DNA from: Undaria pinnatifida
Taxonomy: Eukaryota; Sar; Phaeophyceae; Laminariales; Alariaceae
Direction of reading: 5' to 3'
Assembly (NCBI GenBank): GCA_012845835.1
Contig: JABAKD010000035.1
Location: 124,001-188,000 of the forward strand
Length of the DNA: 64,000 bases
Below the pieces are notes generated by a model. That model made no database searches. It was not told the origin of the DNA and worked only from the letters and a program-made list of their open reading frames with translations. The position numbers and the translations under genes were made by a program. Of this stretch, positions 42,851-53,964 are shown in pieces (the first letter of the stretch is position 1; every line of letters begins with the position of its first letter).

Positions 42851-43036
42851 AGCTCCTCTAAAGCGCCGGTTGATGAGTGAAGGCTGCCCGCTGCCCTCGT
42901 AGTACCTGTGAAATCGCTTGGCGCAAATGGGAACAACGAATTTGTGCATGTTCGCCCAACCACGTCAACTTGCACGTTGTTCAGGTCTTCTTGTGCGCTA
43001 TGCTACGTCATGTCTCCTGTTTGAGACCACCATGTT

Positions 43037-43705
43037 GTGTCTCCTCGCGATCGTCCGCATAGAGAGCATCTCCGAGCGGTCGACAATCTGCGTAAGAATA
43101 AACGAGTGATGTCGAAGTTTCGTGATTACCCGAACGGTCCCGGCGGTTTGCTCGATGGGTTGGTCCTGCGTGTTCATGGATTTTGCAAAGAAGACTGGCG
43201 GCACGGCGGCAAGCTGCATGTGTGCAAGGACTGCTACAACTCTTTATCGAAAAATAATATTCCTGGGACAGCTTTGGCGAATGGTGTTTGGGTCGGTGAC
43301 ATGCCACGCAAATCCAACGGAGCTACGGTGGTCGAGCGTGCAGCTGCCTACGCAGTCCGTATGAAAGGCCACGTGATTGCCCTCGAGTCGAGAACAGTTC
43401 GCAACATCCCGGGCTCGGCTAAGTGTTCACTCCTGGGCACTTCTGTGTTTCACACAAACGATTCGTATTATTTTGGGCAAGAGTTGCCACTAGCTCCCAC
43501 TGGTTTGTTGGACATGTTCACCATCGTGCTGGCTGGGAACAACAAGCCAACATCGTCACAACTGAAACGGTTATTAAGGGCCCGCGAGCATATGGTGAGA
43601 GACCTCATCGAGTATATGCAGGAGAAGGACGGTAGATTAGTGACTGGTTTTTTTATCGCGCGACAAGCGTCGGTCAGCGAGACCAATCTCGACACGTGCC
43701 TCTGA
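43037..43705 (+). pseudogene. Helitron N-terminal DUF6570-type domain
   Basis: This 222-codon frame resembles the region before the Helitron-like N domain in eukaryotic Helitron proteins. A CKDCYNSLSKNNIPGTALAN segment with its CxxC pair is followed by GVWVGDMP and a VERAAAYAVRM helix, then KPTSSQLKRLLRAREHMVRD. The stop at 43,703 comes just before VPQELLDTVF in another frame, which continues the family pattern, so the stop reflects an indel. In an active element this would be the start of a single large Rep-helicase protein. Confidence 0.72.
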
Positions 43706-44420
43706 CGGGAATGTCCCACAGGAGTTATTGGACACGGTGTTCAATCCGTAGAACCCAAATAATCTCCGGGGAAGAGCCTCATCGTCATATACGAACGACC
43801 GAAGAGAAAGCGAGGCGATGGACGAACATGAGGTTGGCAACGACGAGGGGAGTTCAGGGGACAGCGATTTGGAACATGATGCAGGCGAAGACGGCAAGGC
43901 ATATATAATTGATGCGTACGCGGTCGTTGATACGGTTGAAGACACCGCAACTTCGTCACTACCATGCTCAAGTGCCCTTCGAAAATTGGGCGACGACCTT
44001 GACATGAATGCTGTCGCGGAGGCACAGACAACGTTCTCGTTGTACCCCATGGCAACATATTGAGTGACTTTCACGACGACGACGCTGGAGCCGAAGGGTT
44101 GGTGCATTTTTTTCCAGAAGGCTGTGGCGGGCCTGAGGATCCTCCAAGAAAAAGGCCTGCTTTGTTCAACCGATGGGCCAGGACTGTGCTCAACCGGCGT
44201 GACGACAGGTGGCGCAAGGACCGTTACTTCCTTTTCTGCGTGGCCGCAATCATCTTCAGGAGCGAAGCCCTGTCCAATGTGCAATTCAAGCTCCGCGGGT
44301 GGATGTCGGATTCGGCAGCGGAAACGCTTTGGAGAAAACCACAAAATATGTTCTGGGATCCTTTACAGCAGAGTTTCAGCTCGGGAAACGGGTGAGCGCC
44401 GTGTTAGACGCCCATCCTGA
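43706..44420 (+). pseudogene. Helitron-like N domain, frameshifted
   Basis: After an acidic spacer (DEHEVGNDEGSSGDSD), two frames give LVHFFPEGCGGPEDPPRKRP and a DRYFLFCVAAIIFRSEAL segment. This is the PF14214-type pattern of a FP-G-GG-DP block followed by a DR-FLF helix. At least two frame changes are present (near 43,740 and 44,060). The domain precedes the Rep nuclease in all known Helitrons, which agrees with the next feature. Confidence 0.78.
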
Positions 44421-44498
44421 TATTCGCCTGCTGTTAAGGACGTTGCAGGTGGTGTCACGGGGTGCCAGTTGGACAGACCATGAGAGCATGACGCACGT

Positions 44499-44940
44499 AT
44501 GCTAGCCATTTCAATGATGATGATATTCGGTCAGCCCAGGTTTGGGTTGACGATGAACCCGTTTGACGTGAACAGCCCTTTAGTTATGCATTACGGAGGC
44601 CACAGCATCGACCTTGCGTCTACATGTAACACACAGATGCCTAATTATATTACCAGGCTGAAAACGGTCGCGACTGACCCTGCTGCATCTGCGACTTTCT
44701 TTCATGAGACTCTGCAGGCGATTTTTGACTCTCTCTTAAGAGTTGGGGCGGCTAATGGTGACGGCGGTGCATTGGGGAAAATGCAGGCGTATATCAGCAT
44801 GACCGAGGAGCGATTTCGGCTTGCATTGCATACTCCTCTTTTTGTGTGGGTATACGGCTACAACAGCCGCGAGCAGCTGAGAGACGACCTGGGGACAAAC
44901 CTGAAGAAGCATGTCAACCTCGCGAGGTGTGTTGTCTGTT
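44499..44940 (+). pseudogene. Helitron Rep (HUH) domain with second His lost
   Basis: The frame reads FGLTMNPFDVNSPLVM, an IDLAS segment, DPAASATFFHETLQAIFDSL and GALGKMQAYISMTEERFRLA, which tracks the Rep domain of Helitron RepHel proteins. The two-His metal motif normally reads LHxH, but here it is LHTP: the second His is Pro. The nicking and joining nuclease would be inactive. Similarity ends near 44,940, where about 630 bp of other sequence interrupts the element. Confidence 0.78.
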
Positions 44941-45570
44941 ACATCGCGCCGCTTCGTCCCCCGTTTAACCGATGCATCTGTTCCTACGCACGGGTACTGT
45001 AGTCTGAAAGCAAACGTAATGGGACTCGCTGCGCGCGTGTCGGCCGCGACACTCGTGGAGGATATATCCGATTGAAAAGCAACTAGCGAGAGCACGAACG
45101 GTTGAGTGGTGGTTGCCGGGGTGTGTTCGTGTTCTACTAAATTTTCGTCTCGTTTTTCGCAGGTGTCTTGTATTCCGATAAAACATCAAGTAGTCCGTTC
45201 GTACGTGTCCGGTGGGTCTCGAAACATTTATTTATCGTCTGGCCTCTGGCCCACCGTATATAGGTAGTGCTTCGGTTTTGGCATGTTCCTCCTAAGTGAA
45301 TTTTTATATTCTCTTCATTTTCGTGGCCTTGTGTCGTCCTCCTCGCTCGCTGTTTCCTTTGTTTGTTACGCGCGAACCAAGTACGTCAGGTGAATCAAAG
45401 GTAATCTGTCAATGTAAAAAAACGAGGTCGAGTTTTGTCTCTTATAGGGAACTAAACCCACGTATTTCGAGCCGGATCTCTCCATGCAAGTTGAAGATAC
45501 GATCAACGATCCTTGGCCGGCGTCTCAAGAGACACGGACCGCAGGGTGCGACAAAAATGGTTTAAGCTTC
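44941..45570. other. Sequence interrupting the Helitron
   Basis: The part at 45,040-45,190 resembles the 182-bp tandem family of 31.4-31.8 kb (GTGGAGGATATATCCGATTG). No target duplication or coding signal was found. The flanks could be read as GT...AG, but no in-frame continuation supports an intron. Confidence 0.45.
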
Positions 45571-46029
45571 TGTCCACCTGTAGCAGTAGCCAACATACAG
45601 CGTATGCTCGGCCATATCACCGAGGACATGTCACGTTGTCAGATGTAGCGAACAGCCATAAGTGCACGCACACTTGTGTCAAGTATGCGAAGAAGGGCAA
45701 GGACGGCAAGTTTTGCCAGGGGCTGAGTGTCGGTTTGGATATGGGGATGTTGGTAAGCCTATACTGCCTAGAGGTCACACTACTAATTGGAAAGTCCGTG
45801 GCATGACTTGTACAAGCACATGGACGAGCACAACTGGGAATCGCGGGCGAAGCCTGTGCGTGCAAACATCGCGAGCAAACAAACCGCAAAGCGGGCTGCT
45901 AAAAAATTGCGCGGTACGTCTATGTCGAAAGAAGGCAGCGTCGATTATTTTTCAACACACCAATTTTTCCACACCGACAGCGTGGATTCGGGTTTTAGTA
46001 GCGGTAGCGTTGTAGATGCCGATGAATAG
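45571..46029 (+). pseudogene. Helitron Rep C-terminal fragment
   Basis: SDVANSHKCTHTCVKYAKKG and, in another frame, CRFGYGDVGKPILP follow the order of Helitron Rep proteins after the HUH motif, with its Cys/His cluster and CRFGFP-like segment. A last open frame ends at 46,027 with an RAAKKLRGTSMSKEG segment. At least one frameshift is present. No helicase domain follows. Confidence 0.65.
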
Positions 46030-46044
46030 GAAAACTCAATTTCA

Positions 46045-46508
46045 TTGTCGGCATCAGACAAGCGGGCTGATGCGCACGGTGTTGAGGCACTCCAACACTG
46101 TTTGACAACGAGTATGATAGCCACCGACATCGTTGGTGAGGGTCGACAGCAATGCCAAAGCTCTTCCGACGTGGTCGTTTCTTCTAGCAGGCAAACTGCT
46201 TCGTCTTATATTACCGCTGCAACGCGAGCGTTGAAGAAGACGAACGCCGCGAATCACCTACACGATAAAGGTGGCGACGACTGCGGACACCAGGCCACTC
46301 CAAGTTATCATCTAAAACTGCCACTCCAAGCGCCGCTAAAGCGTACATACTTTCGCCTCGGTCGGGCATCAACGATACATCCGGCATCGACGCCGCCCGT
46401 CGTGATACCAACGAACGAGTCAAACAAGGGCCCTAGTCGTGGTCGCCCACACGACCCAACTGCGAGATTTTTTTTTCCGAGTCCGCTGTTTGTGTTCGAG
46501 ATTGTTTT
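46045..46508 (+). pseudogene. Unassigned ORF after the Helitron
   Basis: A frame of about 180 codons (46,045-46,596) runs from the Helitron remnant into repeat X. It is rich in Ser, Thr, His and Ala and has no known motif. Since it crosses the boundary of X it is unlikely to be an intact gene. It may be decayed Helitron interior. Confidence 0.25.
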
Positions 46509-46909
46509 GGGGCGTTCTTTAGTCAGGCTCGAAAAACGTCGAAAAAAGGTATTACGTTGCCGGCTCGGCTCTCAACCAATATATCGCCAGCCCTGAAAAT
46601 ACCCATCATCAACCACTTCCGGGGGGCGTTGTTTTGGATCCTCATCTTGCGCTGTAAACGCGGTCCATTTAACTCGTGTGTGTTTGAACTCGTGTTGTGC
46701 GTCGATGTCGGCCTCGCCCGGTGTCATCTGAGACCAATCATCAGAGTTTCGACCTGCTGTGGTGTTCGATTCAAAGCTTTCAACATCGCTTTCGGTCGGA
46801 AAATTGTGCGTTATTGCACATTGCGCCCTGGTGGGACCTCGCAATACCTCCTTGTCCCGCTTGTTGCTATTAGCATTTGACCTTTACTCCCCGTCTCCCT
46901 CTTTGTTTG

Positions 46910-47311
46910 ATGCATCATTCTCCGTCCCACCGTGCTACCGCTAGGTTGCTATCCATCCGAAACCTGCATTTGTCGGCGTCTCGTCATCGCCAGGAACCAT
47001 CCTCGTCATTTGTGCGTGACAGTTGTGGCATCTGCAGCGAAACGTTGCGTGCCCACCTCACCGTCGTCTTTCCCTGTCACCACGTATTCTATCGCTCTTG
47101 CGTCGAAGACGTGCTCCGGTACGCAAGATACATTGCGTCATCTGGCCGTCTTGCGATCGACTGCATCATGTGTGGTGCACCAGCCACCATCTCCCTCTTG
47201 CCGACGTTTCACCACGATAGCGACGACAGGCCACTTCCTCGTCAAGTACGGGCTGTGCGCGCCGAGAACGGCGCCGGCGGCGAAGATGTTGATGGTCTCG
47301 TGAAACCATAG
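46910..47311 (+). pseudogene. RING-finger-like protein, right copy (His lost, truncated)
   Basis: From ATG 46,910 the frame gives 133 residues and stops at TAG, where the left copy has TGG (Trp) and continues for 49 more codons. The first zinc pair, CGIC, is intact here, but the central motif reads CHHVFYRSC: the His ligand present in the left copy is Tyr. The final CIMC is kept. With a lost ligand and a nonsense change this copy is probably inactive, but it shows that the left copy's GGIC derives from CGIC. Confidence 0.65.
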
Positions 47312-47858
47312 CACGTGTTCGCGCGCCGCCAAGACGTGAGATTTGGTTCCGTCGTTGTGCTTGCTCTGCACCAGAAGACGTTGCCCAGCTTGCGCATCCC
47401 CCCTTTATTCCTCATCGCGGGTGGTGAGACTGGGTTCGCCTACTCAGGCTCATGACGGTGGCCCAACTGAGGCACAGATTTTTCGATTTTAGCCCCGGGA
47501 CACGGAGAGTCTTTGGGCGATGGGCCGCGCGCGTCAACGACGCTATTGAAGAACAAGATCACGTCAGCGTCGTCCGCGACTTACCTCCGTTTTCTTTGCC
47601 GCCTGCGGGAAACGACCACGATGACTAAGCCGAACCAAAGCGTAACCGCAAAACGTGCACTTGGTACTGAGCACCTGGTACTGAGCACCTGGTACTAAGC
47701 ATCTGGTATATGCTAGCTTAACAGTGGTATTGATGTGTGGTTCGAGCTGCTAGTTAGTGTCGTTGTTTATGGCGGCCAGTGTTGCAAGTATCACTCAGCG
47801 GTGCGGTTGCGGTTGTGATTATGGCCGTGTCTCGGCAAGTATGGTTAAAACCAGCTAG

Positions 47859-48194
47859 TGTAATGGAGTGCCCGCCATAGAAGGATAGTTTAAAGATTCG
47901 ACGTGAAACCACGTGAAATTAGATTCACATTTACGTCAAGGCCATCATAGATGGGCGATAATGTAGGTGACGATGACGGGACAAGCAGGACGCTCCACAT
48001 CTCACTACCCTGCTCTACCCTGCGGCCCTGTTATGTCTGTCTTGTAGTATTCTATGTATGGAAATAATGCATAAAAGCTAATGAGTCTATCCAGCGAGCC
48101 ATGAGGAGAGACCAACCAAAGACACCGGAACCCATGAGGAGCACGCTTCTCAACACCGACCAACCACGCATCCCCCACTCGGAGTACCACCACA
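47859..48194 (+). mobile_element. Interspersed LTR-like repeat, copy 2, inside repeat X
   Basis: This 336-bp insertion is absent from the left copy of X, which gives the empty site. It starts TGTAATGGAGTGC and ends ACCACCACA. CTAG before it and CCAG after it look like a degraded 4-bp duplication. It is related to 1,809-2,185. TG...CA ends suggest a solo LTR. Confidence 0.72.
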
Positions 48195-48850
48195 CCAGTC
48201 CGTACTGCTGCACTGCCGCTGTTGTTGTTGCAGTGTTTTTTTGCATTCTTATCTCCGAGGGCGGGTGCTCAAAATAATAATTGCATCAACCCGTGCCTTT
48301 TTTGCTGCGTAGTTTCAGTAATAATTATGCAAGAAGACGCAATTCATCATCATCATCATCGCCCGTCCAACACCACCATATACTAACCCACCTGTAGATC
48401 CTATCCTGTAGATCATATCGTGTACTAACACTCCGCCTTCTATGCGGGTTCTGCTGACCACATGTCATATAATAATACCATGTTTAATTTTATAACACCT
48501 ACCGTCTATGCGGGGTTTTTAGTATCAGTGCACAGAATAGTTATGGAAAATCGTCCTGCTGACCCTGACAACATCCGGGGGGGGTCACCGACCTATATTC
48601 TTCATGGGGACCAACTATAGAACACACGCGAACGACCTTCCGTGAAAATTGTGAATCTGTGTATTAACAACCAGGTTTAATTCACAAACACCATATCATA
48701 AATGAAACACAGATCTAATGTACAACGCAGCTGGCAAAGTTGACTTTCAACCATTCAATCGGTCGTACTAACAGCTGACGTTTTCGATTTTGATAGAATG
48801 GTACCTGGTACATAGTACAAAGGCGTCACTGGGACCCCCGTGCAGAGCAA

Positions 48851-49116
48851 TGTTAATATACGGCCTCGAAAGGCCTATAATTATCCACATTCGAAATAAT
48901 TTGATGGGTTTCGTATGATAATGTGGGCGTTATATATTCAGAATAATCAGGAAATAGATTGGAGGCACGTACCTCCGATCTCAAAAGCCATCCCGGGCTC
49001 TGGTGGAATCGAATAAAGCTACGACTAAGAAGGCTAAGAAAGTGAGTGCTCTCCGAGGACCTGCTCAATTGGAAGACCTGCAGGGGGCACTCTGTGTTCC
49101 CACCAATAACCTCACA
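48851..49116 (+). repeat. 5' LTR of the right gypsy copy
   Basis: This 266-bp LTR starts TGTTAATATACGG and ends CCTCACA. It aligns end to end with the reverse complement of 14,772-15,040. Confidence 0.85.
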
Positions 49117-49118
49117 CA

Positions 49119-49134
49119 TGGCGTCGTCTTAGGC
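49119..49134 (+). promoter_or_regulatory. Primer-binding site, right gypsy copy
   Basis: TGGCGTCGTCTTAGGC lies two bases after the LTR and matches the left copy's site at all but one position. Confidence 0.7.
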
Positions 49135-49852
49135 CAGACTTGCTAATGTGGCAACGTTCCTCCAACCTCTCCGATAGCTGTTTTCGTAGCGATTTCGCTT
49201 TTGCTTTCCATCGAGCCCACAATCCTTGTTCCTTCACGCGTAGCTTCTCAATGGAGGGAGCGCTCTTCCTCCTCCAACGGCGACCACAACAGCAGTGAGA
49301 TGGCAGGGGCCCTTCCTGTTGGTCACCGGGCACGTACCACGCGGACGACACCTCCCAACTACATGCGGGCGACACTGCTCTTCGGAGCAAACTCCTCGTC
49401 TCGGCTTTTGGTCGCATCAGTTCCCCGCCAGCTGTGTCATATCGACCACTCCGCAGCGGAACTGCCCAATCCCCACCCACCCGGAGCACACTCCTCGTCT
49501 CGGATTTGGTCGCATCATTTCCCCGCCAGCTGGTCACATGGACCACTCCGCAGCGGAACTGCCCAGGCTCCACCCATCAGACTTGTTCGCTCCGGGCTCA
49601 GCCAGCATGTTGCACTGCACATCTCCGCGAGCTGCCAGCACAAGCTCCAAGATCGCCCGTCGACCTGTGCTTTTTTACTGCACTTCGGGGCTAAGGCATA
49701 TGAGCGACGCGCCACGGACATACTGGAATCAACTCTTCGAGGGACCATCGACGGGGACTTCGCTTGCTAAGAGAGCCCATCGGCCTGTATACACCTTTGC
49801 TGATGGAGCCAGACCGACCTACGCGGGACCCTCTTGGACTACAAGCACCGTG
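49135..49852 (+). other. 5' leader of the right gypsy copy, first part
   Basis: This aligns with the reverse complement of about 27,000-27,735. It holds two copies of a 99-bp unit (ACTCCTCGTCTCGG at 49,391 and 49,490) with the CCACTCCGCAGCGGAACTGC block. Frames of up to 210 codons cross it, but both strands are open and no domain is seen. Confidence 0.65.
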
Positions 49853-49857
49853 CTCTA

Positions 49858-50047
49858 TGTTAAAAGTATGAACCTTGGATTCAAATCTAAGTTAATGCGC
49901 AGTCTATTTGCGCGAATAAGATATGCAGTTGAATCTTAAGTTGAATCTTACGTTGAATCTTCGATGTAACCTAGATATAAACGTAGATTTGAGTATGTTA
50001 AGGTTGTCCCGTTGTCCCGAAGCGACTTCTCATTGAAGTTTGTCACA
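49858..50047 (+). repeat. Shortened left LTR of the nested copia element
   Basis: The first 160 bp match 54,648-54,807 closely (both contain GCAGTTGAATCTTAAGTTG). Then about 260 bp present in the right LTR are missing, and the LTR seems to end in a CATTG...TCACA segment comparable with the right LTR's end. The exact 3' boundary is uncertain. Confidence 0.65.
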
Positions 50048-50089
50048 TCTTACCGGCAAGTTTGAGAGAAACCTCCATTGAGCGGGCTA

Positions 50090-50191
50090 CAGCATCAGCT
50101 ACAGCATCAGCATCAGCATCAGCTACAGCATCAGCATCAGCGGTCAGCATCAGCATCAGCATCAGCATCAGCGATCAGCATCAGCATCACC
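50090..50191 (+). repeat. CAGCAT microsatellite before gag
   Basis: An interrupted array of CAGCAT and CAGCTA hexamers fills the leader up to the gag ATG. Frames that extend gag upstream through it reflect the repeat. Confidence 0.88.
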
Positions 50192-51310
50192 ATGGGAGAG
50201 TCCACGAAAGCAGGTGATGCGGTAGACAAGCTCGTTAGAGCTCTCAACGGCAACTTTAATGGGCTTAAGTTCGACGTATGGAAACGCACGGCTCAGTCCG
50301 TGATAAGTATGCGTCATGCCGGAATCTCTGATATCCTGGAAGGGCGACCTTGCCCCGAGCCCGAACTAGTTAGTCCTCGTCCATCTTCTAGAAGAAGTAG
50401 GCCTTCACGAGCTGTAACTCGCAGCCAGGCCGCTGACGAAACGGACATTCAGTCCGGGGAAACACCCCCGGCTGATACGGCAGAAAATGTACAGCCGGAC
50501 GCAGGGAGTACTCCCGTGGTCACGGCGCATCTGCCACCATCACCTTCAGGATATTCTACACTCCCAGCCGCAACATCAGTTTTATGGGCCACGGATGGCA
50601 ACATCTCGAATTTGGAAGACATCAAGCAATGGCACCGCGACAATCGTCTTCTGTTCGACTTCTTGTTCCTGAGTACATCGGGAGCGGCGGCCAGCTTTCT
50701 TCTACAATTCAAGCCCAAACGAGGTGAACTTGCGAATGGAAAAGCTGCTTGGGATGGTATGGTAAGAAAATATCAAAATTCCACCCGCCAACGTAGACGT
50801 ATACACAAACAACAACTATCGCATATGGTCATGACGGATCGGCAAGACCCAGACGTGTTTATAAATGAAGTATACTATTTACGGGATGAATTGGTGGACA
50901 TGGGAGAGGTATTCAACGATGCCAGCATATTGGACATAGTGCTGGAAGGACTCACGGATGAACATCTGCTAATAAAATATAGCGCCGAAGCAGATGATGA
51001 CTTCACACTCGACCGAGCTGTGATAACAAGGCGTAATATGTACGCGAATAGAGCTATGCGAAACGGGCCGTTGCGAAAAGCGAAGGGGCGTGAATCTGCT
51101 ATGGTAGTCACGTCAACACCCTCTGCAGTAGTGACCTGTTCACACTGCATAAAGCCAGGCCATCGATTCCAAAATTGCTTTAAACGCAAGGGAAAGATGT
51201 CGGGGAAGAAACCTCCCCCGACACCTCGAAAAATTCGTGGTGTGGCCTGCATAATACCGATCGCCACGATAATAGCGACTGTCGGTCTCGAATGCGGGAC
51301 GACAATATAA
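50192..51310 (+). pseudogene. gag: copia gag of the nested element
   Basis: I chose ATG 50,192 because it has a good context (ACCATGG) and directly precedes DKLVRALNGNFNGLKFDVWK, the start of copia Gag proteins, where the upstream frame is only microsatellite. The middle part (WHRDNRLLFDFL, LEGLTDEHLLIKYSAE) has the UBN2/retrotrans-gag helical pattern. The zinc knuckle CSHCIKPGHRFQNC (51,137-51,178) is intact. Shortly after, near 51,235, the frame slips. The stop at 51,308 belongs to the wrong frame and the continuation (NTDRHDNSD...) lies in the -1 frame. With a one-base indel the rest of this Gag is in good condition. Confidence 0.85.
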
Positions 51311-52233
51311 CCCGTCGCCCTCGTCCTGGTCAACAAAATGGCCGGCATAATAACAACCGCAGCGCTCACGCCAATACCGCCACAACTCCAGCTTCAACAA
51401 CGCAAATGGAAGCTTACGTCCCAGAGATACATGCTCCATCCACTACTACTGCGGCTGCGACTACAGCAGCTACTTCTACGTCCTTCGCGACTCCTTCCTG
51501 TCCATCCTCACTTCCAGTTGGTATAGGTTATTCTTTCATCGCCGCACCTCCGATCGAGATCGCCGCGCAGCCCGTCGACTTCTCCATGACTGCGGACAGC
51601 GGAGCGTCTAGCCACTTCATCGACAATCAGCTTCTACCGGGCATTGAACACAAAATGAACCACTACGTGCAGCTGGACCCTCCCGTAATAATCAACGTAG
51701 CGGGAAACCATCGCCTTTATGGCGTTGGTCAAGGGGTTTTGGTCGTACAAGTGTTGGACCACATAGGCTCTAAGCACTCGGTACAGCTTCCTGTCACGAT
51801 CGTACCTACGCTAGGCAGGCACTTATTTTCGGGGGGATCAGCTGCTGCGAGAGGGGTCGCAATGATCATCGCCACGCAGTCGAATCTTGACATGGGTGCT
51901 TTTGCTATACCCTTACGTAAGGACAGCCACTGCCCTTCTTTGTATCAGCTCGACCTCACCACTGGTGCAACCAGCCGAACGCCTGAGACAGCGTTCCCGA
52001 CCATCTCCGGCAAAAACTTTAAACCGGAAACCGTCCTCGCTGTTCATGCTTCGACGACTCCTAAAGCGACGACTTCCCTGCCTGAAACCATTCCAGCTAA
52101 CATCGGGCACAGGAAGCTGCTGGGTCATCCCAAGCAGGTGATAGCCGAGGTGAGAAATATCCCAGAATGTGGGGCAAATTTTTCAGACACTTTATCGGCG
52201 TGTGATACGTGCAAGATCATTAAGAGCACTCAA
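51240..52233 (+). pseudogene. pol: copia protease and integrase start, nested element
   Basis: After an Asn/Thr/Ala-rich spacer, the protease motif TADSGASSHFIDN lies near 51,588-51,626 with D-S-G intact. Further on, VQLPVTIVPTLGRHLFSGG and an LVQPAE-type linker precede the integrase zinc domain, whose His pair sits in GHRKLLGHPKQV and Cys pair in CDTC (52,200-52,211). The frame is open across this stretch and is then interrupted at 52,244 by the poly(A)-tailed insert. Confidence 0.83.
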
Positions 52234-52446
52234 CAGGAACACCTTTTTTTTTTATCCTCCGGCGGATGGGGAAAAATAAAGCTTTAGCTCACCACACTTC
52301 GACGTATTTTCATACGCGTCGTGTGCCGATTTAACTCAGTTGCTTTCGCAGCCCAACGCTAGCTGGCGCACCCTTCGGGTCCCATTGTAGGTATAGCGTA
52401 AGCTGTCCCTGTCAGTGGTCTTCGTTACAACCCCGGCAGGAACACC
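52234..52446 (-). mobile_element. 193-bp poly(A)-tailed insertion with 10-bp TSD
   Basis: CAGGAACACC occurs at 52,234-52,243 and again at 52,437-52,446. Between them lies a 193-bp sequence with ten Ts at its left end, a poly(A) tail when read on the minus strand. Before the tail the minus strand encodes ...KCGELKLYFSPSAGG and a stop, the same ending as the fragment at 36.1 kb. The duplication length, tail and truncated coding end are those of target-primed reverse transcription (LINE-type). Confidence 0.72.
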
Positions 52447-52960
52447 GTAAGATATTGCGGCCTAACCTTTCCAGCGAACATACAAGACTGGTGAGTACTG
52501 ACCTGCTAGGATACGCCGACATGGCAAAATGTACCGACGATCACAGCAGGGTAAAAAGTGGCTCCTTCATCGAAGAGGTGCCTTCCGTTCAACCAACAGC
52601 AGACTCGGCCACTTCTCAAGTAAGAGCGCGTCAGCTGGTCCTACAACGCCAAGGATCGCCAAAACAGCAGTTCGATAACGTTTCGCAGTGCACCAGCAGG
52701 GCTCTCAGAATGGACAAAACAAACCGTCCGGTATCTACTTCGGTACCCAACACCTACGCGCAATCTATGGCCTCACCACAAGCGGGAGAATGCAAACCTT
52801 CAGCGACCTCTGCTGGAAGGTCAACGACTTCAGCACGGAGAACTCCTTCTAAGCTCCAACACCTTGAAGTCGCAACTACAGCTCCGGCTCGCAAGACCGC
52901 CTTTGACCATAGCGACGGCCTTGTAAAATATCTCAGGCAACCTCCATGATCACAAAAAAA
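52447..52960 (+). pseudogene. pol: copia integrase core remnant, nested element
   Basis: RLVSTDLLGYADMAKCTDDH and a SRVKSGSF segment match the beginning of a copia integrase core (first catalytic Asp in STDLLG, then the TDDHSR block). Downstream frames hold scattered QNG-like and LWG-like remnants with many indels. The second Asp and the Glu are not clear. No RT follows. Confidence 0.55.
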
Positions 52961-53557
52961 ATCTTTGTTTCATGGAGTTCCATACGAAACTGCGGCGTTC
53001 CATAAGTGGGAAAAAATCAACCCTTTTTCTGATTCAGGTCTGAGCAGGAATAATTTTCAGATACAAATATGATTCCAGTCAAGCTTTGACACGTCGAGGC
53101 CGCGTCGTCGCTGTCTGTGCATGCGCGCAAAGCAAACGATACCTACAGGGGGCAATGCCTAAGGTAGAAAGGCGAAGTGTGTATAGTATGTCTTGAGGAG
53201 CGTACACAGGCAGCTAATCCACGCTGCGGTATAAGCCAGTGCAAGCCTCGCACATACATGCGTATTCGTACGTGCGTTTTATGGGCCCATGTCTCGTCTC
53301 AGTGGTGTGGCCCACGAAAGGCCGCATGCACACGTACGGAGCGCAACTGAAGATTATTACTCTCGGTACTATACTGCACCTGCTACACACCAGGCTATAT
53401 GGTAGGACAATATGTACTCTCCGTCCGGAATTCAGCACGCTGCTGTATTTATTCGTGAACCTTCCGCATGCTGTACGTCTCCAGTCCCGAGGTGCCACAT
53501 CTTCCGCGTATCCTACCAAACGGTAAAAAAGATATAGCCAGAATATAGCACTCTACA

Positions 53558-53895
53558 GCAGCATTGCACTCGTTGCCTAGACAACTACCACGGCCGTGCG
53601 TGACATTCTGATGGACAGGCAACCTAGCCAACACCCGTTCCACGCTCGTAGTCAACACAATAAGGGACATGGCGGCACAGAGCGGCTGTAATCCCTTGCG
53701 GCATCGCACCCAAAACTCTGTTTTTTGCAGCATTGCACTCGTTGCCTAGACAACTACCACGGCCGTGCGTGACATTCTGATGGACAGGCAACCTAGTCAA
53801 CACCCGTTCCACGCTCGTAGTCAACACAATAAGGGACATGGCGGCACAGAGCGGCTGTAATCCCTTGCGGCATCGCACCCAAAACTCTGTTTTTT
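53558..53895 (+). repeat. Two-copy tandem repeat, period 169 bp
   Basis: Units starting near 53,558 and 53,727 are almost identical, from GCAGCATTGCACTCGTTGCC to CACCCAAAACTCTGTTTTTT. Confidence 0.93.
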
Positions 53896-53937
53896 TTCCC
53901 TTTAGACTAGTCTACATACGATAGGGGTTTCCACAAA

Positions 53938-53964
53938 AATTCCACGGGCTTCGCCCGCGGAATT
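53938..53964. other. 12-bp hairpin, loop TTC
   Basis: AATTCCACGGGC, TTC, GCCCGCGGAATT, with one mismatch. A GC-rich stem lies in AT-rich, non-coding DNA of the nested copia element. Confidence 0.7.

Larger units (their letters stand above)
46509..48850 (+). mobile_element. Repeat X, right copy
   Basis: Same orientation and order as 27,956-29,815, with two insertions: the LTR-like element at 47,859-48,194, and about 350 bp at roughly 48,383-48,735 containing two CTATGCGGG segments. It ends at GTGCAGAGCAA, where the right gypsy element starts. Confidence 0.72.

Noticed and set aside
44930-45166. Possible intron in the Helitron gene (GT...TTTTTCGCAG)
   Set aside because: The sequence after the putative acceptor does not resume the Rep reading frame, and part of the interval is a known repeat family.
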